Source of the DNA: Burkholderia ubonensis subsp. mesacidophila
Lineage (GTDB): Bacteria; Pseudomonadota; Gammaproteobacteria; Burkholderiales; Burkholderiaceae
Length of the DNA stretch: 64,000 bases
Assembly: GCF_002097715.1 (NCBI RefSeq)
Contig: NZ_CP020739.1
Span: 1-64,000, forward strand
Direction of reading: 5' to 3'
Shown: one piece after another, positions 57,350 through 64,000 of the stretch
Layout of the letters: the number at the start of each line of letters is the position of its first letter
Numbering within the stretch: position 1 is the first letter of the stretch
Made by a program: the position numbers and the translations under genes
Notes under the pieces: model-generated
Told to the model about the DNA's origin: nothing
Databases searched by the model: none
What the model saw: the letters and a program-made list of their open reading frames with translations, nothing else

Positions 57350-58801
57350 ATGGGGCGATTTGTCGAAGGTGCAAACCGCAATCAGGCAACGTTGCTGCCG
57401 GAATGTCTCGAAGACTTTATCGCTGAAGACAATCCCGTCCGGATAGTCGATGCATTCGTCGACGAACTCGATCTGGCTTCAATGGGATTCGTGGGTACCA
57501 CGCCCGCGACTACGGGCCGACCGTCTTACCATCCGGCCGTTCTCCTCAAACTCTACATCTACGGCTATCTGAATCGCGTGCAGTCGAGCCGACGTCTGGA
57601 GCGAGAGTGCCAGCGCAATGTCGAGCTGATGTGGCTGACGGGCCGTCTCGCGCCGGACTTCAAGACGATTGCCGAGTTCAGACGCAGCAATGGCGCCGGC
57701 ATTCGCAATGTATGCCGACGCTTCGTGATGATTTGCCGTGATCTCAAACTGTTCACGCAAGCGATCGTGGCTATCGACAGCAGCAAGTTCAAGGCGGTCA
57801 ACAGCCGCGACAACAACTTCACACCCAACAAGATTGCGCGGCGTCAGGAACAGATCGAACAAAGCATCGAGCGTTACCTGGACGCGCTGGAAACAGCGGA
57901 TCGTACTCAGCCTGCCGAAGTAGAAGCGAAGACCGAGCGGCTACGGGATAAGATCGAGACGCTGCGCGAACAGATGCGCGATCTGGACCGTGCGGCGGAA
58001 CTCCTGAACGATCTGCCGGAAAAGCAAGTTTCTCTGACTGATCCCGACTCCCGCTCGATGATGTCGCAAGCCAAGGGCACGGGCGTGGTTGGTTACAACG
58101 TTCAGGTGGCTGTTGATACGAAGCACCACCTCATCGTGACGCACGAAGTTACGAACGTCGGCAGTGACCGCGCGCAGCTAAGTCCGATGGCCAAGGCCGC
58201 GCGCGATGCAATGGGCAAGAAGAGTCTCAGGGCACTGGCCGATCGTGGATACTTCAATGCAACGGAAATCAAGGCTTGCGACGACGCGGGTATTGCGGCG
58301 CTGGTGCCGAAAACACAAACATCGAGCGCCAGGGCTGACGGGCGGTTCGACCGGGCCGACTTCATCTACATTGCCAGGGACGATCAGTACCTGTGTCCGG
58401 CAGGCCAGCGGGCAATTTACCGATTCAGTTCGGTCGAGCGCGAAAATCCGATGACCTTGCGTACCTACTGGAGTAGCGCTTGCCCGAAGTGCCCGATGAA
58501 AAGCCAGTGCACGCCGGCAGACTACAGACGCATCCGACGATGGGAACACGAAGCGGTGCTTGAGGCAATGCAGTCAAGACTGGATCGTCAGCTTGACGCC
58601 ATGACGATACGACGCCGGACGGTCGAGCACGTGTTCGGCACACTCAAACACTGGATGGGCTCAACCCACTTCCAGACCCGCGGTTTGGGCCAAGTTGCGG
58701 CCGAAATGAGTTTGCATGTGCTGGCATACAACCTCAAGCGAGTCATCAGGATCCTCGGATTCGCAAAGACGATGCGAGCAATGAAGCTGGCAGGCGCGTG
58801 A
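57350..58801 (+). CDS. IS1182-family transposase
   Basis: A 483-aa DDE transposase. The N-terminal domain has MGRFVEGANRNQATLLPECL and GRPSYHPAVLLKLYIYGYLN; the first catalytic Asp is in AIVAIDSSKFKAVNSRDNNF, the second in KSLRALADRGYFN, and the Glu near RRRTVEHVFGTLKHWMG. A Cys-rich segment (ACPKCPMKSQC) lies before the last region, as usual in this family. The gene is intact, so the element may still move. Confidence 0.95.
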   Translation: MGRFVEGANRNQATLLPECLEDFIAEDNPVRIVDAFVDELDLASMGFVGTTPATTGRPSYHPAVLLKLYIYGYLNRVQSSRRLERECQRNVELMWLTGRLAPDFKTIAEFRRSNGAGIRNVCRRFVMICRDLKLFTQAIVAIDSSKFKAVNSRDNNFTPNKIARRQEQIEQSIERYLDALETADRTQPAEVEAKTERLRDKIETLREQMRDLDRAAELLNDLPEKQVSLTDPDSRSMMSQAKGTGVVGYNVQVAVDTKHHLIVTHEVTNVGSDRAQLSPMAKAARDAMGKKSLRALADRGYFNATEIKACDDAGIAALVPKTQTSSARADGRFDRADFIYIARDDQYLCPAGQRAIYRFSSVERENPMTLRTYWSSACPKCPMKSQCTPADYRRIRRWEHEAVLEAMQSRLDRQLDAMTIRRRTVEHVFGTLKHWMGSTHFQTRGLGQVAAEMSLHVLAYNLKRVIRILGFAKTMRAMKLAGA

Positions 58802-58909
58802 ACTAGCGCGCCGAAGCTGTTTGCCTGTAAAACACGATCAATTCATCTGCCTGCGCCTCGACCAAAAGCAACTGTGCGTCCAACTGGGCGTCACCGGTCG
58901 GCCGTTCTG

Positions 58910-58928
58910 CACGTTTTTACACGGCCTC
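58910..58928 (-). repeat. IS right terminal inverted repeat
   Basis: Reads GAGGCCGTGTAAAAACGTG on the minus strand, the counterpart of the left end. Confidence 0.8.
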
Positions 58929-59256
58929 GGCCATCAAGGGGCATCGCGTGTCGGACTTTCCGCACGCGATCTACAAGGCCGGCGACCTGGGCGACTTCGA
59001 CGCGTGCCCCGACGCCGGCCGGTGGATCCTGGAAATCCAGCTCGCTCACCCGACGCGTCCGTTCGGCGCATTCCATGAAGACCTGCTCGCGTGACGCGGA
59101 ATTCGCTGCACATCGCATAGAAGAATGCGACTGATTCGCCTTCCGGTTTCCTCGCCGGTTCACCCATGTCAGATTGAGATTCGACGCGCGACTGACTATC
59201 GTTGAAGCGGCACGACGCAACGCAAGTGGACACCGCTCGGATGGGAGACAACCGCT

Positions 59257-59736
59257 ATGAAAGGCGACAAGAAGGTCATCGGCTATCTGAACGCGCAGCT
59301 GAAGAACGAACTGACCGCGATCAATCAGTACTTCCTGCATGCGCGCATGTATCGTCACTGGCAGCTCGACAAGCTCGGCAAGCATGAGTACGACGAATCG
59401 ATCGGCGAGATGAAGCATGCGGATGCGCTCATCGAGCGGATCTTCATGCTCGATGGCCTGCCGAACCTGCAGGACCTGCACAAGCTGCTCGTCGGCGAGC
59501 ATACGGAAGAAATCCTCGAATGCGACCTGAAGCTCGAACGGGCGTCGCAGGCCACCTGCAAGGAGGCGATCGCGTACTGCGAATCCGCGCAGGACTACGT
59601 GTCGCGCGAAATCCTCGAGCACATTCTCGAGGACACCGAGGAACACATCGACTGGCTCGAGACGCAGCTCGACCTGATCAAGAAGGTCGGCATCCAGAAC
59701 TATCTGCAGTCGGGCATGACGTCGTTCGAATCGTGA
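59257..59736 (+). CDS. bfr: Bacterioferritin
   Basis: A 159-aa iron-storage 24-mer subunit. Haem ligand Met52 and ferroxidase residues Glu18, Glu51, His54, Glu94 and His130 are in place. The position equivalent to Glu127 is Thr in the sequence [12 protein letters not shown], where Glu128 or Glu129 might substitute. The C-terminus ([14 protein letters not shown]) is typical. It lies before a convergent TonB siderophore receptor gene, giving an iron-uptake and storage pair. Confidence 0.95.
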   Translation: MKGDKKVIGYLNAQLKNELTAINQYFLHARMYRHWQLDKLGKHEYDESIGEMKHADALIERIFMLDGLPNLQDLHKLLVGEHTEEILECDLKLERASQATCKEAIAYCESAQDYVSREILEHILEDTEEHIDWLETQLDLIKKVGIQNYLQSGMTSFES

Positions 59737-59815
59737 CCGCACCCGTGCAGCCGGCCACTCGCGCCGGCTGCACGCGAGCCCGCCCGGCGGGCTCGCGGCA
59801 TTTCCGCGCCACACG

Positions 59816-61945
59816 TTACATGTGCCACTTGACCGTGGCGGTCAGCGTGCGCGGCTCGCCCGGCATGTTGTACATGTCGGCATTGCCGTGCGCGGAGATG
59901 TAGTAGCGGCGATCGAACAGGTTGTCGAGCGTCAGCGTCACGTCGACCTTCTTGCTGCGATAGCCGGCGCCGAGATTGAACACGGTGAACGACGGCAGCG
60001 TGACGAGATCGCTCGCGGATGTGTAGCGCGCCGACTGGAACTGCGCGCCGGCCGCTGCGTAGAAGCCGTACGGCAGCTCGCGCTTGAGCCACAGGTTCGC
60101 GCTATGGCGCGGCATCAGCCCCGGCGTGTTGCTGGACAGCGCCAGCCCGGCCGACGTCGCTTGCGGCGAGCCGTCCACCGTGCCGTTCAGGTACGCGTAG
60201 CCGGCGTACACCGACCACTTCGGCGCGATCTCGCCGGAGAAACCAAGCTCCATCCCGCGCACGTGCTGCGTGCCGATCGGCAGCGCATAGCCGGGATGCG
60301 CCGGGTCGCCGATCTGCTGGTTCGTCTGGCGCATGTCGAACAGCGCGATGCTCGCCAGCGCCTTGCCGCCGAGATCGAACTTCGAACCGATCTCGTATGC
60401 GGTGGTCTTCTGCGGCGCCAGCGCCGCGCCGTTCGCGAATGCGCCGGAACTGATCAGCGTGTCGGCGAGCGGCGAGAACGACTGGCTGAACGATCCGTAC
60501 AGCGTCAGCCAGTCGAGCGGCTCGTAGATCAGGCCGACGCGCGGGCTCCATGCGCGATCGGTGCGGTCGAGGTTGACGTTCGACGACGTGTAGTCGTGGC
60601 GGATCTGGTTCAGGTAGTCGAAGCGCAGGCCGGCGAGCACCTTCCAGTGCTCCGTCAGCGAGATCAGGTCCTGCGCGTAGACGCCGACGAGGCCGGTGAC
60701 GGTCGACGCGTTCGTCCGCGCGGGCGTGCCGGCCGGCACGCCGGGCAGGTTCACGAGTTGCGGATGGTAGAGATCGTAGGTCGCCACCTTCGACGCGTTG
60801 TAGATCGTGTCGAACTTCTGCTGCTGGGACAGCTCGAGCCCGTACAGCAGCTCGTGGCGCATGCCGAACAGCGCCGTCTTCTGCGTCAGCTCGAACACGC
60901 CGTCGACGCCGTGATCGGTACGCTGCCGCGTCGACTGGTCGAGCGTCACGGTCGGACGCGCGGCGGTCCTGATCGGCTGGAACGTCACGTAGTTCTTCCG
61001 CTCGAGCGAAAAATCGTATGCCCGGACCGCGCCGTGGAACGACAGCGCATCGCTGAAGCGATGATCGAGCGACACGGTCGCGCTTTTCGCCGACACATCG
61101 TTGTACGAACTGTTCGTCGCATCGGCCGAGCCGTAGAACGTATTGATCGGCACGTCGACCGGCCGCCCCAGATACGCGGGGATCCCCTGATCGGAGGTGC
61201 GCCGGTCGTGCAGGTAGTCGAACTCGACGTTGAGCACAGTGTCCGGGCTCAGCTTGAACTGCGCGGACGGCGCGATCGCCTGGCGGTTCAACTGGAACTG
61301 GTCGCGGAAGCTGTTCGAGTTCTCCACCGCGCCGGTGATGCGAAAGCGCGCCGCGTCGTTCGCGTTCCAGCCGAGGTCGAAGTCGCTGCGCCGCTCGCCG
61401 CGCGTGCCGAGCGTCACGCCGACGTCGCGCACCGGGTTCGCCTGCGGCCGCTTCAGCACGCGATTGACAATGCCGCCCGCCGAGCCGCGTCCATACAGCA
61501 CGGCAGCCGGCCCCTTCAGCACTTCGACGCGCTCGACGTTCGACAGGTCGCGGTAGTACAGCGCGTCGTCGCGAATGCCGTCGACGTACTGGTCGGTAAT
61601 GCTGTTGAAGCCGCGAATCGTGATCTGGTCGCGCTGGCCGTCGCCGACCGAGAAGCCGACGCCCGGCACGTTGCGCAATGCGTCCTGCATCGACGTCGCG
61701 TTCTGGTCCTCGATCACCGCATGCGGCACCACGTTCACCGTTTGCGGCACATCCATCAGCGACATGTCGGTCTTGGTCGCCGAGCGCGAGCGGCTCGCGT
61801 CGTATGCCGCGCGTTCGGCGGCGGCGTTGACGGAGATCGTCGGCAGCGTGGCCGGCGTGTCGTTCGTCTGGGCATACGACGTTTTGGCACCGGCGAGCGA
61901 CGTCGCGATCAGGAGCGCGCGGCAAGCATTCTTGTTGAGTTTCAT
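59816..61945 (-). CDS. TonB-dependent siderophore receptor
   Basis: A 709-aa outer-membrane receptor. Signal peptide 1-25 (cleavage after SYA), plug at about 50-160 (DVPQTVNVVPHAVIEDQNAT, RGFNSITDQYVDGIRDDALY) and a 22-stranded barrel ending LTATVKWHM. The plug sequence is like catecholate receptors such as Fiu, but the ligand cannot be set. A Fur-like site lies 98 bp upstream of the start codon, so iron-limited expression is likely. It converges with bfr. Confidence 0.94.
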   Translation of the reverse strand: MKLNKNACRALLIATSLAGAKTSYAQTNDTPATLPTISVNAAAERAAYDASRSRSATKTDMSLMDVPQTVNVVPHAVIEDQNATSMQDALRNVPGVGFSVGDGQRDQITIRGFNSITDQYVDGIRDDALYYRDLSNVERVEVLKGPAAVLYGRGSAGGIVNRVLKRPQANPVRDVGVTLGTRGERRSDFDLGWNANDAARFRITGAVENSNSFRDQFQLNRQAIAPSAQFKLSPDTVLNVEFDYLHDRRTSDQGIPAYLGRPVDVPINTFYGSADATNSSYNDVSAKSATVSLDHRFSDALSFHGAVRAYDFSLERKNYVTFQPIRTAARPTVTLDQSTRQRTDHGVDGVFELTQKTALFGMRHELLYGLELSQQQKFDTIYNASKVATYDLYHPQLVNLPGVPAGTPARTNASTVTGLVGVYAQDLISLTEHWKVLAGLRFDYLNQIRHDYTSSNVNLDRTDRAWSPRVGLIYEPLDWLTLYGSFSQSFSPLADTLISSGAFANGAALAPQKTTAYEIGSKFDLGGKALASIALFDMRQTNQQIGDPAHPGYALPIGTQHVRGMELGFSGEIAPKWSVYAGYAYLNGTVDGSPQATSAGLALSSNTPGLMPRHSANLWLKRELPYGFYAAAGAQFQSARYTSASDLVTLPSFTVFNLGAGYRSKKVDVTLTLDNLFDRRYYISAHGNADMYNMPGEPRTLTATVKWHM

Positions 61946-62588
61946 CGGATACGAAAGAAAACGGTCGACGGATCGGCTTCGGCAGACATGAAAAAGGCCG
62001 CGGCGTCCGACCCGCGGCCTGTAATATCTCGAAATATTAAACGATAATGATTCGTATTTTTAATCAATATACCGAGCTGTCGCCTGCCAGCAACAAGCAG
62101 CGCTTCGTCGGGCGATGACTTACATCGCACCGATATTTCCCATTCCTGACAAATTGCTTTCGGATAAGGTAATTCCGGCGATGCGTATCGCGTGATTACC
62201 TGTTGCGGCGCTGCCGGTTCGTCCTGCCGGCCATGGCATCCGCTGGCCAGGCGAGCGCCCGATACACCGGCGCCGCAGGAAATCGCCGCGATCGATCAGG
62301 ATACCGAAGTGGATTTCGCGAGCGAAATCGTCAGCGTGTCGCCGGTCCCAGCCAATTGAGCAGGTACTCGATCCCGCGGTTGCACGGTCGTGGCGGCATT
62401 CACGCGATCCGGCGGAAGATGGCGGGGAATATGCATGCCGTGATCCCGTCATGGAGACAGGTCCGGAGGCGCCGCACCTTGCCCGCCAACGTCGGATCTC
62501 GCATCGATCCGGGCGTGCGCCCGGGAAACCCTGCTTGCGCCGCCGGCGGTCCAGGACACGCCGGCGGTCGCGGTATCGCGTCGACGCG
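61946..62588. other. Region between TonB receptor and ProQ-like gene
   Basis: About 640 bp. The first 120 bp is AT-rich and holds the receptor promoter and Fur-like site. The rest has no credible frame; the proQ-like gene ends at its right edge. I see nothing further. Confidence 0.55.
62043..62061. promoter_or_regulatory. Fur-box-like site upstream of the TonB receptor
   Basis: Starts with the GATAATGAT half of the 19-bp consensus and ends in a T-rich second half; 13 of 19 positions fit. It lies in an AT-rich promoter region about 100 bp before the receptor start. Confidence 0.6.
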
Positions 62589-63284
62589 TTACTCGGTTTT
62601 CGCTGCTTGCGGCTCGACCGGCGCCACTTGCGTCCCGGCGTCCGTCGTTTGCGGCTCGGCGACTTCGGCCGGCTGAGCCTGAACGTCGGCCTTCTCCGGT
62701 TGCGCGCCGGCCTTCGCGGCTTGTGCAGGCCCCTTTCTCGGGCCGCGTGCCTTCAGTCGTCGCGCGCGTGCCGCGTCGTCCTTCGTCACCCGCCCTACTT
62801 CGTTGCCTTGCAGATCGACACGCACCGCATCCTCGACCAGGCAGGACCAGTAACGGTTGCCACGGCACCAGGTCGACATGGCTTCGCGCAGCTCGGCTTC
62901 GGTCAGCCCCACTGCCTGCGCCTGGCCGGCGAGATCCGCCCAGATGCCGACCTTCAGCGGCACCTTCGGCGCGGGATTCTTCGGGAATGCCAGCGGGAAG
63001 CGCTTCTGCAGCTTGCCGATCGCGACGACGACCGGATCGACCGGCGCCGACGGCTTGCCGCCGGACGACGGTCTGGCGCCCGTAGACGCTTTGGTGCCGG
63101 ACGACGCCTTCGCGCCCGAAGCCGCCTTCGCCCCGGCGGGCGACTTGGCCCCCGAAGCCGGCTTGCCGCCGGACGACGGCTTGGTTCCGGAATCCGGCTG
63201 CGCCTTCGCGCGCTTCGCATTCCGCTCCTGCTTGGCCTTCGCCGAGAGTTGATCCCGCAGGGCGGCAAGTTGTTCAAAACCCAT
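62589..63284 (-). CDS. ProQ/FinO-domain RNA chaperone with repeat linker
   Basis: A 231-aa protein. The ProQ/FinO domain spans about residues 83-178: KLQKRFPLAFPKNPAPKVPL, GLTEAELREAMSTWCRGNRY and the C-terminal DDAARARRLKARG. Residues 32-79 are eight tandem six-residue units of the type SGxKxS. The C-terminus is Ala/Gln/Glu-rich and disordered. It should bind structured RNAs and affect sRNA regulation. The start MGFEQLAALRDQLSAKAKQE is typical of the family; a longer frame upstream is not. Confidence 0.9.
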   Translation of the reverse strand: MGFEQLAALRDQLSAKAKQERNAKRAKAQPDSGTKPSSGGKPASGAKSPAGAKAASGAKASSGTKASTGARPSSGGKPSAPVDPVVVAIGKLQKRFPLAFPKNPAPKVPLKVGIWADLAGQAQAVGLTEAELREAMSTWCRGNRYWSCLVEDAVRVDLQGNEVGRVTKDDAARARRLKARGPRKGPAQAAKAGAQPEKADVQAQPAEVAEPQTTDAGTQVAPVEPQAAKTE

Positions 63285-63638
63285 AAATTCAATCCACCAG
63301 GAATATTGACCGTGGCGTCCACCGCGCACACCGCGCGAGCCCGCGCCGGACATCGCGCAACGGCTCCGGATGGCGGCTTTCGGCCACTCCGTCACCGACA
63401 CGGAAGACACGGCATGAGCAGCATGTCACACGCATCTGTCCAGGCACCCGGCCTCGCTGCCGGATGGAACGCAGGACAGGAGTATACCGCGCGCGTCTCG
63501 TCTGACGGACGGGCGGTTCGCTTTCCTTGTGCGGCCGCAGTCGGGGCCGCAGCTGCTTCAGCGCGTACGTAACCATTTATGGGAGTGCCAGGCCCGCGCC
63601 GGATTCGCCCCCGGTCCGCCCGGTCTTGCGTCTTGTCG
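63285..63638. other. Region upstream of the ProQ-like gene
   Basis: About 350 bp without a gene. It contains the promoter of the ProQ-like gene and the 3' side of the reductase gene. Nothing else is visible. Confidence 0.5.
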
Positions 63639-64000
63639 TCAGAACACGCCGAGCGCGAGACCGGCCGCCAGGCCCGCGCCGAGTTCGGCGCAGCGCGCGA
63701 GATCGTCAGCGCCGATCGTCTTCGGTGCGAGGATGCGTTCGGGCGTCTGTGCATGAGTGCACACGATCAGGCCCGGCGCCACGTTATTGAGACGCCAGCC
63801 GGTCGCGATGCGATCGATCTGGCGCAACGCGTTCTGTCCGTCGCTGCCGGCACAGATCATCGTCGCGTACGGGCGCCCGTTCACGCGATCGAGCGCCGCG
63901 TAATAGCAGCGATCGAAGAAATCCTTCATCAACCCGGACATCGCGGCGAGATTCTCCGGCGTCGCGAACAGGTACGCATCGGCCGCCAGCACGTCGTCCG
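63639..64000 (-). CDS. Flavodoxin-like / NAD(P)H-dependent FMN reductase (N-terminus beyond window)
   Basis: An open frame of 120 codons continuing past base 64000, ending at TGA 63639. ADAYLFATPENLAAMSGLMK fits the second FMN-contact loop of small flavodoxin-like reductases, and YATMICAGSDGQNALRQIDR the third. The N-terminal FMN phosphate loop is outside the window. It probably reduces a quinone or nitro compound, or supplies FMNH2. Only the C-terminal two-thirds is visible. Confidence 0.82.
   Translation of the reverse strand, partial: DDVLAADAYLFATPENLAAMSGLMKDFFDRCYYAALDRVNGRPYATMICAGSDGQNALRQIDRIATGWRLNNVAPGLIVCTHAQTPERILAPKTIGADDLARCAELGAGLAAGLALGVF

Larger units (their letters stand above)
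57286..58928 (+). mobile_element. IS1182-family insertion sequence, complete
   Basis: A 1643-bp element bounded by imperfect inverted repeats (57286-57304 and 58910-58928, 15 of 19 matching) and containing one full transposase gene. Flanks GGAC (57282-57285) and GGCC (58929-58932) differ by one base and may be a 4-bp target duplication. It interrupts an M24 peptidase gene in frame between Asp and Ile codons. Base composition is visibly less GC-rich than the host. Confidence 0.88.
56788..59094 (+). pseudogene. M24 (Xaa-Pro aminopeptidase-like) peptidase, split by an insertion sequence
   Basis: The 5' part (56788-57285) starts at GTG and runs to RLNLD. It holds the first metal ligands (DIFFIDIGVVWNAHEGDAGA). 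The 3' part resumes at 58933 as IKGHRVSDFPHAIYKAGDLG and ends AFHEDLLA at 59094, with the His ligand region. Between lies a complete IS1182-type element. Joined, the halves give a normal small M24 peptidase of about 220 residues, so the gene is inactivated by insertion. Confidence 0.9.

Noticed and set aside
59822..62047. A 741-codon plus-strand frame opposite the TonB receptor
   Set aside because: Same shadow composition (Arg/Val/His rich), while the minus strand encodes a complete receptor.
62120..62452. 110-codon minus-strand ORF between the TonB receptor and proQ
   Set aside because: Composition is random-like (Arg, Gly, Ser, Cys) with no ribosome-binding site.

Overview
The window is GC-rich DNA, with codon use dominated by G/C third positions and gene content typical of Burkholderia, most likely the B. 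cepacia complex. That reading rests on a Burkholderia-type general porin, several RND pumps, a fusaric-acid/AaeB-type efflux operon and a MaeB malic enzyme. It is a chromosomal mosaic of small operons. I see no tRNA, rRNA, CRISPR array or prophage. One complete insertion sequence of the IS1182 type is present.

Layout. 1-4131: an RND multidrug pump (permease cut by the window edge, plus its lipoprotein adaptor). 4739-6607: a DJ-1/PfpI protein and the aldehyde reductase YqhD, with two matching operator-like dyads upstream. 7215-9275: a Tat-exported lipoprotein whose helical half resembles domain I of Cry pore-forming toxins. 9291-11035: divergent LysR and pirin genes. 11261-12962: divergent ArsR-like regulator and MFS exporter around a nested palindrome. 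13246-15799: a small unknown ORF, an SDR and a class III CoA-transferase. 15800-17551: 1.75 kb without a convincing gene. 17552-18676: an orphan haem-oxygenase-like diiron oxidase. 18718-20748: TetR, a small secreted protein and a HAD phosphatase. 20831-25745: a translationally coupled tetR-adaptor-RND operon. 25905-30848: alpha/beta hydrolase, ABC exporter, DUF4262 protein and porin. 30987-36241: malic enzyme, LysR, AraC, cupin and GNAT.

36263-40781 is an itaconate-degradation operon (hydratase, acyl-CoA dehydrogenase, CoA-transferase, lyase). It matches the Pseudomonas aeruginosa ich-ict-ccl locus, but its MmgE/PrpD gene has shrunk to a 151-codon remnant and no adjacent LysR regulator is seen. 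41023-43130: a TPR protein with 46-residue repeats and a small lipoprotein. 43178-44995: a probable copper cluster (DUF2946, outer-membrane protein, CopC). 45340-50622: a MarR-controlled AaeB/FusC-like tripartite efflux operon. 50812-52887: a molybdenum mini-cluster (two-Mop molbindin, molybdopterin-domain protein, NifQ-like protein, ModE-type HTH). 52903-56618: a DUF2325 protein, a hypothetical, a cupredoxin and a DMT transporter with a histidine-rich tail. 56788-59094: an M24 peptidase gene split by the IS. 59257-61945: bacterioferritin and a TonB siderophore receptor with a Fur-like box. 62589-64000: a ProQ/FinO RNA chaperone and a flavodoxin-like reductase cut by the window edge.

The best candidates for something undescribed are the Cry-like Tat lipoprotein (7215-9275), the orphan diiron oxidase beside its large gene-free gap (15800-18676), and the small molybdenum cluster with a NifQ-like protein that lacks one cysteine of the motif.
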